From positions 3,980-67,979 of the forward strand of contig CALFMP010000017.1 of the NCBI GenBank assembly GCA_937879965.1: a stretch of DNA of 64,000 nucleotides. Direction: 5' to 3'. The first letter of the stretch is position 1; each line of letters begins with the position of its first letter. Under the pieces are notes generated by a model. It did not search any database, was not told where the DNA came from, and saw only the letters and a program-made list of their open reading frames with translations. This stretch comes from QKMZ01 sp012965515. GTDB lineage: Bacteria > Cyanobacteriota > Vampirovibrionia > Obscuribacterales > Obscuribacteraceae. Positions 44,677 through 55,000 of the stretch are shown in pieces. The translations under genes and the position numbers were made by a program.

Positions 44677-45408
44677 TTGTCACAGTACTCTCGTTTTATT
44701 GAATCTCCCTTTATGCGTGAGGTTCGACTTGTGACGAGAGATGATTTTTACAGGGGACAAACGAAACCTGCAAGAGAAATGGCTCGAGAGCTTGATTTTG
44801 GCAATGGCAGAGAAGTGGCGAATGTTTTACAGGATATCTACAGAACAGACCGGTATGCATTCAGACAACTTGCACAACAAATCAATCGTTCAGAGCGAAA
44901 TGGTTTGGGCGATGACCTGACAATAACTGAAAATGGTCAGGTGTATGTTGGTTATCCGGGACGTGAAAGGCGTGTAGGACAGATTGACCAAGGACGTTAC
45001 GGGCAAGGTGGCTGGAACTATCCAAATGGTGGAATGCGTGACAATCACACCCCTTACGGAGGTCGAGGACGAATTGATGTAGACATCAATTTTCCACCGC
45101 TACCTTACCCTCGAAACGGTGGTTGGGGCAATGACAATCACAACCTTCCAGGGCGCGACATTTATAGGTCCTATCCACAAAGCCGATATCCGGACTATGA
45201 CAGATACCCTTCAGGTCACAGAGACAATAACAATGCTGAAGTCATAGGCACTATTGTCGGCGGTGTCGCAGGCGGTGTTATTGGGGAACGCAATGGCAGG
45301 AATAACGGTATAACGGGCGCGTTAATTGGCGCGCTGGGCGGCAATGTAATTGGTCGTCAAATAGACAGAAGCAATGAACGACAACGCGATTATCGCTTTC
45401 ACAGATAG
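44677..45408 (+). CDS. Glycine-zipper protein with Gly/Asn/Tyr-rich middle
   Basis: 243 residues from a TTG at 44677; an ATG at 44713 (MREVRLVTRDDF) is an alternative, and neither has a good ribosome site. Residues 100-180 are low-complexity Gly/Asn/Arg/Tyr/Pro. The C-terminal region TIVGGVAGGVIGERNGRNNGITGALIGALGGNVIG is a glycine-zipper of the outer-membrane lipoprotein type. No signal peptide is clear. A strong terminator follows. Confidence 0.65.
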   Translation: MSQYSRFIESPFMREVRLVTRDDFYRGQTKPAREMARELDFGNGREVANVLQDIYRTDRYAFRQLAQQINRSERNGLGDDLTITENGQVYVGYPGRERRVGQIDQGRYGQGGWNYPNGGMRDNHTPYGGRGRIDVDINFPPLPYPRNGGWGNDNHNLPGRDIYRSYPQSRYPDYDRYPSGHRDNNNAEVIGTIVGGVAGGVIGERNGRNNGITGALIGALGGNVIGRQIDRSNERQRDYRFHR

Positions 45409-45426
45409 ACTTCATCATGAGGGAAA

Positions 45427-45462
45427 ACAAAAGGCCGATTTTCAAAATCGGCCTTTTCGCTT
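45427..45462. terminator. Rho-independent terminator (possibly bidirectional)
   Basis: AAGGCCGAT (from 45431) pairs with ATCGGCCTT, flanked by A-run and TTTT. It sits between the glycine-zipper gene and the convergent 45487 gene and can serve both. Confidence 0.85.
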
Positions 45463-45486
45463 TTGTAATTGGTCCAATTCTCAACC

Positions 45487-46209
45487 TCAGGTGGGCAAGC
45501 TTCCCTCCAATACTCCTGCGCCGGGTGCCATCACTTGCCTAGAACCAATTGATGCATCGGCTGCTTGAAGTTTTCCATTGGCATTTTTGCTTCCGTAGCT
45601 TAAGGCGCTTTGCAGTGCCGATTGAAAGCGCAAATCGCTGATGATAGAAGGATTTGCTTGAGCTGCTTGCATGAGTGATACGATGCCCGTCAACTTATCG
45701 CCTGATGCTATAGCTACCAAACCTCTATTGATCATTTGCATAGCCTGTTCTGCGATTTCACCTGGTTGAGGTTCTTTTGGCGTAGCTTCGGACTCCTCGG
45801 ACTCTGTAGCCGCCTGAGACACATTTTCCGTCGTTGATGGCTGATCCGGAAGCGCAGCCTCTGATTGACCAGCCTGCCCAAAGTGAGCGCCTTCTGGATG
45901 CGGGTTTGGAACATCTCCGACAATTGACTTTAGATACGAAAAGAATTCTTGATTTTGAATTATTTCCGGTTTCAATTGGGCAGCTTTCATTAATTGAAGA
46001 ATTCCTGTCAAATCATTCTGACCTTTAACATCTTCCAGACCTTTCTGTACGAGCTGTGCGGCTTGCAGACTCGCTTGCTCTTCTGCTCCCTCTCTGCTTG
46101 CCAATAAGTTCGCCGCCTGTTGTCTGAAGCCGGATCCTTCAGGGCTGTCATTTGTCGTTGCGTCCAGACGAGTATCCAAGTTTTGAATTGCGTTTTCTTG
46201 CATGAACAT
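45487..46209 (-). CDS. Hypothetical protein with internal duplication
   Basis: 240 residues. Two repeats of about 48 residues are seen: QAAQLVQKGLEDVKGQNDLTGILQLMKAAQLKPEII and QAMQMINRGLVAIASGDKLTGIVSLMQAAQANPSII. They look like short helical pairs of TPR-like character. A low-complexity Glu/Pro/Ser linker separates them. No signal peptide. Function unknown. Confidence 0.55.
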   Translation of the reverse strand: MFMQENAIQNLDTRLDATTNDSPEGSGFRQQAANLLASREGAEEQASLQAAQLVQKGLEDVKGQNDLTGILQLMKAAQLKPEIIQNQEFFSYLKSIVGDVPNPHPEGAHFGQAGQSEAALPDQPSTTENVSQAATESEESEATPKEPQPGEIAEQAMQMINRGLVAIASGDKLTGIVSLMQAAQANPSIISDLRFQSALQSALSYGSKNANGKLQAADASIGSRQVMAPGAGVLEGSLPT

Positions 46210-46881
46210 TTCCTTTTTAGTCTTAGAATTCTGATGTTTCAGAGCGCGTACTTAAGGCGCAATGCACGACGTCTAAGCCCTGCTGGAGCAAGGCATATTT
46301 GATTGTTTTTCTTGATTTGGTAAGTTCTTACATCAAAGTATTTGCAACGGGATTGAAAGTAAATGGGAAGTCACGAAGTTTCGCTTACTATCTCTCATTC
46401 TTATGACAATCGTTTGACACCAATTGTGGTGCGCGTGTGATGGAAGGATGTATAAGTTCTCGATGTCCAATTCCCTTGCCCCTGCTTGCTTTGAGGCTGA
46501 ATCTAATTCACTTTTCGTGAAAGTGTAGTGAAAGTGTGCATGCACAAATGTTCAAATTGTTTTTGCATTAATGCTATTGGTGGCTTCACCAAGCCAAAGT
46601 TCGGCTGATTGTTTTTCTTTTTTTGTTTTGGTTTTCTGCAGCATTATGTGATTTTGAAAACGATTGTCAGTGCCGTAACAACTGGCTCAGGTAGCCAACT
46701 GTAACTGCCTATTAAAAAGGATGGTGACCGCCTTTTTTTCTTCAGTTTAAAAGATTGTTTGCACGAAAGTAAAAATAAATGCGGAATCAATGTATAGGTG
46801 TTTTACGGTAATCGCCTATTTATCAGGGTTTTGGCTCGCGTGCCTTTCGTGTTTCTTGCAGAAGAAGTTAAAGTGTGTTGG
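46210..46881. other. Long intergenic region with metal-block motifs
   Basis: No supported gene. It holds the dyad TGAAAACGATTGTCA (46655-46669), a TGCACAAATGTTCAAA sequence (46541-46556) and a hairpin CACTTT/AAAGTG near 46510. Together with the promoter at 46882 this is a large regulatory region for the gene at 47074. Confidence 0.55.
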
Positions 46882-46952
46882 TTGACAATCGCTGAAGCTC
46901 AGTTATGATGCTGTTCTTGGTAGGTTCGTACAAAAAACGATATTCATTTTCA
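46882..46952 (+). promoter_or_regulatory. Promoter and 7-1-7 dyad (copy of that at 38884)
   Basis: TTGACA (46882-46887), 16-base spacer, TATGAT (46904-46909), then CGATATTCATTTTCA (46938-46952). Sequence and spacing match the unit at 38884-38954, so these promoters are duplicates. It is about 120 bases upstream of the regulator at 47074, whose leader also holds a hairpin at 46998-47028. Confidence 0.65.
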
Positions 46953-46997
46953 ATAATAAATTTTGTAAGGGGAAACAAGTTGCGCTGAGGAGCTGAC

Positions 46998-47028
46998 CTT
47001 CTTTTCTCTATTTAGAGAATAAAGAAGA
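46998..47028 (+). repeat. Leader hairpin of the 47074 gene
   Basis: CTTCTTTTCTCT pairs with AGAGAATAAAGAAG around ATTT, with a small bulge. It is in the untranslated leader, without a T-run. It may influence RNA stability or act as a regulator site. Confidence 0.45.
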
Positions 47029-47073
47029 GCTTCTCGGCAGCAGCTCAATCTCCTTCTGTCAACGAGGTTTCCT

Positions 47074-47613
47074 ATGCACGAATGTTCAAACGAGTATCTG
47101 ACGTCAATTCAAGATGCAATTACATATCTGCTCTATGAGCTGCACAAGTTTGGACCGATACGCTTACTAACAAATGACGATAAATTGGAGCTAGCTAATC
47201 GCAACCGTGTTCTTTGCTGCGAGATAGAGACGCTAGTTGAAGCTTTGAAGATAATGAAAAAGAACTTGCTTGTTCACGAAGTCAAAGTAAAGGAAAGAAG
47301 ACTTACATATTTTTTGACAAACAAAGGTGTTCTTATGGCTTACTTGGTTCGACTTCAATCAAATGCAGAAAAGCAGTGTAATTGTATGGAATGCCAGGAC
47401 AGTCTTGATAATGTCATGTCGATCATAGAGAAAAGTGGCTCCGTGGCACTAGTTTTTGATGATAGTTGCGAGTTTCCCCATCTGGAAACCGGCAGTCTGC
47501 ATATTTGTCTTGAAGACGAAAATGTTGGCAAAGGACTTATTCAACTTCAGCGCAATGGATCGATTAGGCTCGATGAGAATTTGATCTACAGCCTTTCTAG
47601 AAAAACCTCCTGA
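47074..47613 (+). CDS. Internally duplicated Cys-motif regulator candidate (copy 2)
   Basis: 179 residues, paralogous to 39479. Half 1 (LLYELHKFGPIRLLTN... YFLTNKGVLMAYL) and half 2 (MSIIEKSGSVALVF... IYSLSRKTS) are like short winged helices. The linker has QCNCMECQDSLD, and half 2 has SCEFPHLETG and HICLEDE. The conserved Cys, His and Asp positions match copy 1 and suggest a metal-binding sensor. It is truncated at the C-terminus relative to copy 1. Followed by bestrophin and CDF exporter 2. Confidence 0.6.
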   Translation: MHECSNEYLTSIQDAITYLLYELHKFGPIRLLTNDDKLELANRNRVLCCEIETLVEALKIMKKNLLVHEVKVKERRLTYFLTNKGVLMAYLVRLQSNAEKQCNCMECQDSLDNVMSIIEKSGSVALVFDDSCEFPHLETGSLHICLEDENVGKGLIQLQRNGSIRLDENLIYSLSRKTS

Positions 47614-47701
47614 TGAGTGTTTTGACTATTTGAGCATGCAATGATTCAAAGTTTGGAGCGGTCGTTTAGATCGCCGTAATCTAACGCTTCGGGAAGGACT
47701 G

Positions 47702-48589
47702 ATGGCAGGGGAAATCATTAAAGCAAGCGAGGCTCCTCGCTGGTTGCAACGCTTGGGTCATTTTATTGACCATTTCAATCCAGGTAGATTTTTGCTTTGG
47801 AAAATCAATTTTGCAGTGGTGACTTACACTGCGCTTGTTTGTTTGATTGATAATCACGATATCAAAGGCACTAAGTTTATTGAGCTGAATGGAGCAATGC
47901 TTCTAAGTGCCGTGATTGGGCTTCTGCTCATTTTTCGCAACAGCAGTGCATATGAGCGCTGGTGGGAAGCTAGAAAGCTCTGGGGACAGCTGGTAAACGA
48001 GAGTCGTAATCTCGCCATAAAAACACGCTGTTATGCCGATTCTCTAAATGAACTGCAACGTCTGGAATTTGCCAAATTGATTTCTGGCTTTGCGTTTGCG
48101 CTGATGGAGCATTTACGCTGCCAGCGGGATCCAGGTTTATTGCCATCACTTTCCATCCCGGAAAAAAATCAGCATATTCCTTCGGCGATAGCCCAAGAGG
48201 TCTACAAGAAACTGAAGATTTGGAGAAAAGAAGGAATTATCGATCAGTGGGAGCAATTACAACTTGACCTGCATGCAAAAACTCTTATGGACATTTGTGG
48301 CTCTACAGAGCGAATACTAAAGTCGCCGATTGCCGGTTCGTATAAGCTTCTTCTCTGGCTCGGTCTGATTTTAAATGTTGCATGTTTGCCGTGGTTCCTG
48401 GTTCCGTCTTTCCATTGGTGGAGCGTACCAATGATGCTGATTTCCTCATACTTTATATTCGGTGTGGAATTGCTGGCTGAAGAAGTGGAAAGGCCATTTG
48501 ATCCGCTGCCAAATGATCTACCTCTTGAGGCGATTTGCGCCACTATCGAACAATCGGTCGAAGAGAGCCTTGAAGTCCTGATTTCCTAG
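47702..48589 (+). CDS. Bestrophin-family channel protein
   Basis: 295 residues with bestrophin/UPF0187 features: FRNSSAYERWWEARKLWGQLVNESRNLA, four hydrophobic segments, and FGVELLAEEVERPFDPLPNDLPLEAICATIE, the signature end. Bestrophins form pentameric ion channels. It lies between the duplicated regulator and CDF exporter 2. Confidence 0.87.
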   Translation: MAGEIIKASEAPRWLQRLGHFIDHFNPGRFLLWKINFAVVTYTALVCLIDNHDIKGTKFIELNGAMLLSAVIGLLLIFRNSSAYERWWEARKLWGQLVNESRNLAIKTRCYADSLNELQRLEFAKLISGFAFALMEHLRCQRDPGLLPSLSIPEKNQHIPSAIAQEVYKKLKIWRKEGIIDQWEQLQLDLHAKTLMDICGSTERILKSPIAGSYKLLLWLGLILNVACLPWFLVPSFHWWSVPMMLISSYFIFGVELLAEEVERPFDPLPNDLPLEAICATIEQSVEESLEVLIS

Positions 48590-48603
48590 TTCTAGGTTTT
48601 GCC

Positions 48604-48665
48604 TGCATGAATGTCAAAAAGTGTTGGACGATTTCAAAATGCCTTGTTTTGCATGAATGTAAAAA
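48604..48665. repeat. Two copies of TGCATGAATGT motif upstream of CDF exporter 2
   Basis: TGCATGAATGTCAAAA (48604-48619) and TGCATGAATGTAAAAAA (48650-48665), 46 bases apart in the same direction. Further copies lie at 38642 (same strand), 38324, 43784 and 57009 (opposite strand), and variants at 41631 and 43744. The spread across the metal block suggests a regulator site. Confidence 0.55.
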
Positions 48666-48825
48666 ATCTCAAAATTGACGAAATTTTTGATTGTAGTTTT
48701 TTAGTTCTAAGTCGTGCTGAAAACGCGCTTTTGCTGCGCAAATAGGAGACAATGAAAGCGTGGTGAAATGGAAAAATGCAACTTAAACCAAGCATTTAGT
48801 CGGCGGGAAAAAGAGGAATTTTTAA

Positions 48826-49710
48826 GTGTCTCATGCGCACGATCACGGTCAAAAGCGATCGTCTAAAAACAAGAAATCCTTAAGCATCGTTTTTGCTTTT
48901 ACGCTGACATATTTAATTGCCGAGGTTGTTGGCGGCATCATGACCGGAAGTTTGGCTCTGCTAGCTGATGCTGGGCATATGCTTACAGATGTAGCCGGTT
49001 TGGGATTAGCAATTTTTGCAATCTGGTTTGCAGAGAAGCCTGCAAATGCCACGAAAACTTATGGTTATTATCGAGTTGAAATTCTGGCTGCAGTAGCTAA
49101 TTGCATAATCTTGCTCGGAATTTCCGGCTATGTTCTTTATGAGGCTTATCAGAGATTTCTGCATCCACCTCAAGTTCAGACAACGGGGATGCTCATAGTG
49201 GCTGGCATTGGGCTTGTCGTAAACATTGCCGGCATGTTTATGTTGAAGGCTGGATCAAAAGAAAGCCTCAACATGAAAGGGGCTTACTTTGAGGTTTTGT
49301 CCGACATGGTCACCTCAATTGGTGTAATTATTGCTGCTCTAATCATGATGACTACAGGCTGGTACTATGCCGATCCCATAATTTCTGCCGGCATCGGTCT
49401 TTTTATTCTGCCGCGCACGTGGAATCTGTTGATGGAAGCTGTCGGGATATTGCTGGAGGGAACACCCTCTGATATTAATCTGGTACTACTTCGAGAAGCT
49501 GTGAATGCAGTGCCCGGCGTCAGAAGCGTGCACGACCTACACGTCTGGAGCCTTACTACCGGCATAAATGCCGCAAGTATGCATGTCGTTTTAGGAGAAT
49601 CTACTTACGACGAGGTTTTGTCTCGCGTCCAAATTGTCTTAAAAGATCACAAGATTGGTCATTCAACTGTGCAAATCGAGCCTGTAGAGTGCAACGACAC
49701 TCATCTTTAG
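48826..49710 (+). CDS. CzcD-like cation diffusion facilitator (copy 2)
   Basis: 294 residues from GTG 48826 (GAGG 8 bases upstream). The His-rich N-terminus is MSHAHDHG. LALLADAGHMLTDVAGL and AYFEVLSDMVTSI carry the TM2 and TM5 metal-site residues; VHDLHVWSLTTG is the C-terminal domain. It is paralogous to the exporter at 42058. Two TGCATGAATGT motifs precede it. Confidence 0.9.
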   Translation: MSHAHDHGQKRSSKNKKSLSIVFAFTLTYLIAEVVGGIMTGSLALLADAGHMLTDVAGLGLAIFAIWFAEKPANATKTYGYYRVEILAAVANCIILLGISGYVLYEAYQRFLHPPQVQTTGMLIVAGIGLVVNIAGMFMLKAGSKESLNMKGAYFEVLSDMVTSIGVIIAALIMMTTGWYYADPIISAGIGLFILPRTWNLLMEAVGILLEGTPSDINLVLLREAVNAVPGVRSVHDLHVWSLTTGINAASMHVVLGESTYDEVLSRVQIVLKDHKIGHSTVQIEPVECNDTHL

Positions 49711-49736
49711 TAGATATACATCTGCCCTAATCTCCA

Positions 49737-49765
49737 TTGAAAATGGAAACGGTTTTCAGTATGAT
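49737..49765 (+). promoter_or_regulatory. MerC-like gene promoter with dyad filling the spacer
   Basis: TTGAAA (49737-49742), a 17-base spacer and TATGAT (49760-49765). The dyad TGGAAACGGTTTTCA (49744-49758) occupies the spacer. The -10 is only 6 bases before the ATG at 49772, so the transcript may be leaderless. A repressor bound here would block RNA polymerase. Confidence 0.65.
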
Positions 49766-49771
49766 GGTTGT

Positions 49772-50194
49772 ATGTTTACAACCTCTAGCAATTGTCTATC
49801 CTCAACGTGCAGCCACAAGTCTGCCGGTATCTGGGATGTTTTTGGAATGTGTGCCGGATTGGTTTGTCTCGTCCACTGCCTGGCTCTGCCATTTGCCATT
49901 GCAGCCTTGCCTGGACTAGGGCTTTTGAATTTAGAAAACGACTATACCCACATTCTGCTTTTTGCTTGGGTGGCTTTGTTTTCAGTATCTATTTTCGTTG
50001 GCTACAGGAAGCACAAGCGAACACGCGTTCTGGGCTTCATGTTACTTGGACTTTGCTTTGTCATGACAGCAACTTTCCACCACGCATTTGGTGTCAGTGA
50101 GTCACTGGAAGTGCCTGTCATATCTCTCGGAAATTTTTTGCTTGTCTTCGCTCATTTTATGAATAGACGAATTTCAAGACAGATAGAGATTTAG
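49772..50194 (+). CDS. MerC-domain membrane protein
   Basis: 140 residues. Four hydrophobic segments. MCAGLVCLVHCLALPFAI carries the MerC-type CxxC/HC pattern near the first span. MerC proteins transport mercury or, in related forms, other thiophilic metals. The N-terminus (MFTTSSNCLSSTCSHKS) has two extra cysteines. Its 3' end overlaps the convergent outer-membrane factor by 4 bases. Confidence 0.72.
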   Translation: MFTTSSNCLSSTCSHKSAGIWDVFGMCAGLVCLVHCLALPFAIAALPGLGLLNLENDYTHILLFAWVALFSVSIFVGYRKHKRTRVLGFMLLGLCFVMTATFHHAFGVSESLEVPVISLGNFLLVFAHFMNRRISRQIEI

Positions 50195-51540
50195 TTAAGC
50201 GGATGTCCTATCGCTTGCTCGAGATCAGTGAGTGACTGTTGATAGGTCCTCACAGCATCAAGATAATTCACACGCGTTTGAACATTAGCCTGTTGAGCCG
50301 CAAGTGTAGAAGTAATATCGTTTTGACCAAATTCATAGCCGCGCCTGGCCATACTTGCCACCTTTTCTGATGTGGGAAGAATTTTTGTTTGGAAAAGCTG
50401 CAGTCTTTCACGAGCTGCGGAAAGCTGCTGATAGGCGGCTATAACTTCTTCAGAAATAACGTTTTTCATTGATGCGGCTTCGCGTTTGAATTGAATGTAT
50501 GTTGCCTTCAGTCTGGCAATATCGCCCTGCTGGAAGTTGAAGACTGGCACTTCTTGTGTTACTCCAACGAATACCCCTTTTGTCGCAGGACCTTCAGGTG
50601 GGTTTCCTGAGTAGGAATTACCAATATTCAATTGAGTGTTCGGAATTATGTTTCCTACAGTGTTGCGCATGCTTGCTGTATTCACGACCATTCGTTGCTG
50701 AACTGCTTTTAAGTCAATTCTGCTTTTAAGCCCGTCGGCAATCAACGAATCTAGAGAAGGAAGTTCCCTTGAAAAATCGGGCAGCATCTCATCATTTGCT
50801 GCTCGAAGCTGAAACGTTGGAAGGTGATTTACATCAACTGGTTTTTTGTAATCCTTACCCATAATGACCGTAAGCCTTTGGCGGCTTTGCTCCAATCTTT
50901 TCAGGCTCTGTCTGTAATCTGCCTCTGCTTGCATCCAGGCAAGGCTCGCTCTTTCAACATCGTATGCCGCAACATCATCTGCTTCAAATCGTTTTCTTGC
51001 TGTTGTCTCCAGCTCTTGTGACAGCTGCATCAAAGTATTTAGAGTCTCGACCGTTTCTTTGGACATAACTACATCGAGATATGCTCTTCTTACAGTTGAA
51101 CGCAATTGCCATAGATTATTTTGAATTTCAAGATCTGCCAGTCTTACTTGTTGTTTCGCTAAGAGAAGCCGAAAAGCGAGTTTCCATGGTCCTTCTATCG
51201 GCACTGATGCACCTATTTGCCTTGCTCTTTGCGCGGTGTCTTCAAGAAAGAAAAAAGACGGATTGGGAAGCGTTAGAGCTTGTGCAAATGCTGCTTTGGA
51301 TATGCCTAGTTGAGCTCTTAAATGAGCAGCTCTTGGACTGTTTAGCAGTGACTCGTCAAAGGCACCAGTAAGAGTCGTTAGGTCTTGGACTGAAGAAGGG
51401 CTTTCTGCTTTCGGGATATTTAGAATGCTTGGCGTTGCGGAGGCCGTATGAGCGCTTGGGCAAGAGACCACATAAGCCGCTAAACTAGCTGCCGTAAGTC
51501 TTCTAATTCTGACTGCGAGTTGTGGTTTTCTGCCTTCCAT
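50191..51540 (-). CDS. Outer-membrane efflux protein (CzcC/TolC family)
   Basis: 449 residues with an N-terminal signal-like region, then the OEP duplicate helical hairpin: residues with LAKQQVRLADLEIQNNLWQLRSTVRRAYLDVVMSKE and VISEEVIAAYQQLSAARERLQ. It forms the outer-membrane channel of the RND pump encoded just upstream in the operon. It starts at the base after the stop of the small lipoprotein gene. Confidence 0.85.
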   Translation of the reverse strand: MEGRKPQLAVRIRRLTAASLAAYVVSCPSAHTASATPSILNIPKAESPSSVQDLTTLTGAFDESLLNSPRAAHLRAQLGISKAAFAQALTLPNPSFFFLEDTAQRARQIGASVPIEGPWKLAFRLLLAKQQVRLADLEIQNNLWQLRSTVRRAYLDVVMSKETVETLNTLMQLSQELETTARKRFEADDVAAYDVERASLAWMQAEADYRQSLKRLEQSRQRLTVIMGKDYKKPVDVNHLPTFQLRAANDEMLPDFSRELPSLDSLIADGLKSRIDLKAVQQRMVVNTASMRNTVGNIIPNTQLNIGNSYSGNPPEGPATKGVFVGVTQEVPVFNFQQGDIARLKATYIQFKREAASMKNVISEEVIAAYQQLSAARERLQLFQTKILPTSEKVASMARRGYEFGQNDITSTLAAQQANVQTRVNYLDAVRTYQQSLTDLEQAIGHPLN

Positions 51541-52023
51541 TTATTCTTTGGCACCTGAGTGTTCTGTGTCATCTTCAACATGAGGAATTTGATCTCCGCA
51601 GTGAAAGGAGAAAATTGGATGCAAAGTTGTTTTGTCCTTTAATCTGACATCTGTTTCTACAACATAGTCTTCGTCATGCTTCAGCCTTATGGATGCAAAA
51701 TAAATTCGTAAATTTGCATCTTGTTTGAATTCCACTGAGTCAGTATCACCATCACGAGCAACAAGGCGCGCGCTAACGTGGGCGTCGTCTTCCACCTTGC
51801 CGTTTTTCCTTATATCAAGATGAAGATACGAATTTCCTTTTGTCGAATAGCGTGGATACATAGTCATTACATACGGTGCATGAACAACTTGCAAAACGAC
51901 GTTACGGAACTTTTCTTTGGTCTTATTTCCTGCGCGCGTGCAACCATTAAAGCTGGCAGCAACGAGCGCAATCAATACAATTGCAAGGTTCGTTTTAGCT
52001 ATGCGATTCAATCCACACCTCAT
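51541..52023 (-). CDS. Small lipoprotein of the RND operon
   Basis: 160 residues with a lipobox (SFNGC). The mature part is a strand-rich domain (NVVLQVVHAPYVMTMYPRYSTKG, HLDIRKNGKVEDDAHV) with two histidines at the C-terminus. No family is recognised. It overlaps the czcA-like gene by 4 bases and is directly followed by the outer-membrane factor, so it belongs to the operon. It may be an accessory metal-binding protein. Confidence 0.65.
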   Translation of the reverse strand: MRCGLNRIAKTNLAIVLIALVAASFNGCTRAGNKTKEKFRNVVLQVVHAPYVMTMYPRYSTKGNSYLHLDIRKNGKVEDDAHVSARLVARDGDTDSVEFKQDANLRIYFASIRLKHDEDYVVETDVRLKDKTTLHPIFSFHCGDQIPHVEDDTEHSGAKE

Positions 52024-55000
52024 TTGATTATCGGTTCACTTGAAGGTTTTTCGTCCAGACGTTTTTGACGAGCGCGTTTGTCGCTTTGTTTGCCAAACTG
52101 CTCGAATACAAGATAGAGATTCGGCAAAAGTAGCAATGTCAGTAAGCTTGAAGTAATTAAGCCTCCTATCACCACAGTTGCCAGAGGCCTCTGCACTTCA
52201 GCACCGGCTGAGCTGGAAAATGCCATTGGAAAAAATCCCAAACTAGCCACAAGCGCTGTCATTAAAACCGGACGCAGCCTGGTTAGTGCGCCCTTTATAA
52301 CTGCCGCTTCGGAGTCCATCTTTTGCCTAAGCGTGTTGATATAACTAACCATCACAACACCGTTTAAAACGGCTACGCCTGAAAGCGCAATGAAGCCCAC
52401 ACCTGCCGATATTGAAAATGGCATGCCTCTTATTGCCAGGGCAAAAATTCCACCAACTACCGCAAATGGAATGCCTGTATAAATAAGCAAAGCCTGGCTA
52501 ACGGAGCCAAAGGACATGAACAAAAGAATGAAAATCAAGAGCAGCGCAATGGGCACCACTATTGCCAGCATTGTTGAAGCACGCTGCAGATTCTCGAATT
52601 GACCGCCCCATGTAATGTAATACCCTTCCGGTAATTTCACTTCTTTGTCAATTCTCTTTTCTGCTTCTTTGACAAAAGTACCGATGTCTCGACCGCGCAC
52701 GTTCAATTCAACAACTATCCGTCTGCGTCTGTCTTCTCTGGATATCTGTGCGGGACCTTCTTCCACCCTGATTTTTGCAAGGCTTGTTAGTGGAATCATT
52801 GCGCCGCCGGCTTTGGGGGCAAGTGCGGGACCAGCCACTAGAAGCTTCCTTATTGATTCGAGGTCGCGACCAGACTCTTCGTTTAGTCGAACGACTATTT
52901 CAAAGCGTCTTTCTCCTTCGTAGACAATTCCTGCCGGTTGTCCTGCCATAATCGACTGAACAAGAGTATTTACATCTTCTACGTTGATCCCATAGCGAGC
53001 AATTGCATCCCTGTCCGCTTCCACCACTAACTGCGGAAGCCCTGCGGTTTGCTCTACTTTGACGTCTGCTGCTCCGGGTACGGTGCCGATGACTTTGCTA
53101 ATCTTTTCAGCTGTCTCTCTGAGCTTATCCAGGTCGTCTCCAAAAATTTTGACTGCAATGTCTGAGCGAACACCGGCTATTAGCTCAGCTGTTCTAAGTT
53201 CCACTGGCTGAGAGAAACTGAAAACCGCTTGCGGCACCTTCTCTTCCAATGCCTTTGCTATTTTGTCCACCAGCTCTTCTCTGTTTTTTGCCGAAGTCCA
53301 TTCTTTTGGAGGTTTTAGCCCTACATACAGGTCACCAGTGTCAACGCCCATAGGGTCTGTTGCTACCTCGGCGCGCCCTATCTTAGAAACGACTTTTGTC
53401 ACCTCTGGAAAGGAAGTCAAAACCTTCTCTGCTTGAGTTGTCGTAGCAATAGACTGGCTTAGAGACACGCTGGGAAGCTGTTGTATCTGCACAGCCAATG
53501 CGCCTTCGTCGAGTCTCGGAATAAATTCCGCTCCCAACATCGAAAGCGTAATGCCGCTCATCACGATCAAACTAAGCGCTACGGCAAATGTTTGATTGTG
53601 ATAGAGAGAGGCAAAGTGCAATGCCTTCTGGTAATAACCTTTTATCCAGTGCACAAGAAAACTTTCTTTCTCGCTCACTGGTCCTCGCATAATGAGCGTG
53701 AGCATTGCCGGGACATACGTCAAAGAAAGGATTAGTGAGCCAGCTAAGGCAAACACAATTGTCATCGACATCGGTTTGAACATCTTGCCTTCAATTCCTG
53801 AAAGGCTAAAAATCGGCAAATAAACGATTGCAATAATAATTACGGCAAATACAACTGGACGCCCAACTTCGAGGCAAGCATTCAGAATGGTCGTTTTATT
53901 GCCTGGTTTACGTCCCTTTTCGTTGTCTATCCCCAGGCGCCTGACAGTGTTTTCAACCATGACGACAGCACCGTCCACGATGAGACCGAAATCTAGTGCG
54001 CCAAGGCTCATCAAATTGCCGGATACTTTGAACATATTCATGCATATGGCGGCAAAGAGCATGGATAGCGGAATGACGCTTGCAACAAGTAAAGCGCCCC
54101 TCCAATTTCCTAACACCAAAAGAAGCACGAGAATAACTAAAAGCGCACCCTCGACGAGATTTGACTCGACTGTGTGAATGGTTCTATCGACGAGCTCAGA
54201 GCGATCGTAGAAAGGAACCAATGCGACGCCTTTCGGCAAGGTCTTCTGAATTTGTTTGACCTTTTCTTTGGCTCGCTCTACAACAACCCGGGAATTTTCT
54301 CCCTTTAGCATCATCACGATGCCGGCGACTATTTCTCCTTTGCCATCTGCAAGAACCGCGCCCTGTCTCACTTCAGCACCAGTTACAACTTCAGCTATAT
54401 CGCGAATGAATATCGGCACGCCGTCTTTGCCCGACTTAACTACGATATTTGCAATCTGACTCGTTGTCTGAGCTAGACCAATACCTCGAAGAATAAATTG
54501 CTCGCCTGTGTGCTCTAGATAAGCACCGCCGACGTTCTCGTTGTTGGCCATAACCGCCTGTACGACATCGCGCAAGGAGAGCCCGTACGAAACGAGTTTT
54601 GGTGGATCGACTCTGACTTGATACTGTTTTTTTTGACCCCCATAGCTGTTAACTTCGGCAACTCCCGGAACACCCATCAGTTGACGCCTAACTATCCAGT
54701 CTTGAATGGTGCGCAAATACTGCGGGTCGTTTTTTACTTCCGCACTTGGTTTAAGTTCGTATTGATAAATTTCTCCAAGCCCTGTTGAAATTGGACCCAT
54801 CTGCGGAGAGCCCAGGTTCTCAGGAATTTGTTGTCTGACTTGTGTGAGTCTTTCCAATACAAGTTGTCGGGCAAAATATGTATCTACACTGTCATCAAAA
54901 ACAATGGTTACTGCTGATAGTCCGAATTTAGAAGATGAGCGCACTTGAGAGACTGACGGCAGACCGCTCATGGCAATTTCGATTGGAAAGGTTATTTGTC

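Noticed and set aside
42058..49710. Idea that Glu instead of His in TM5 of both CDF exporters is abnormal
   Set aside because: CzcD-type members of the family commonly have this form (LEVxSD), so it is normal.
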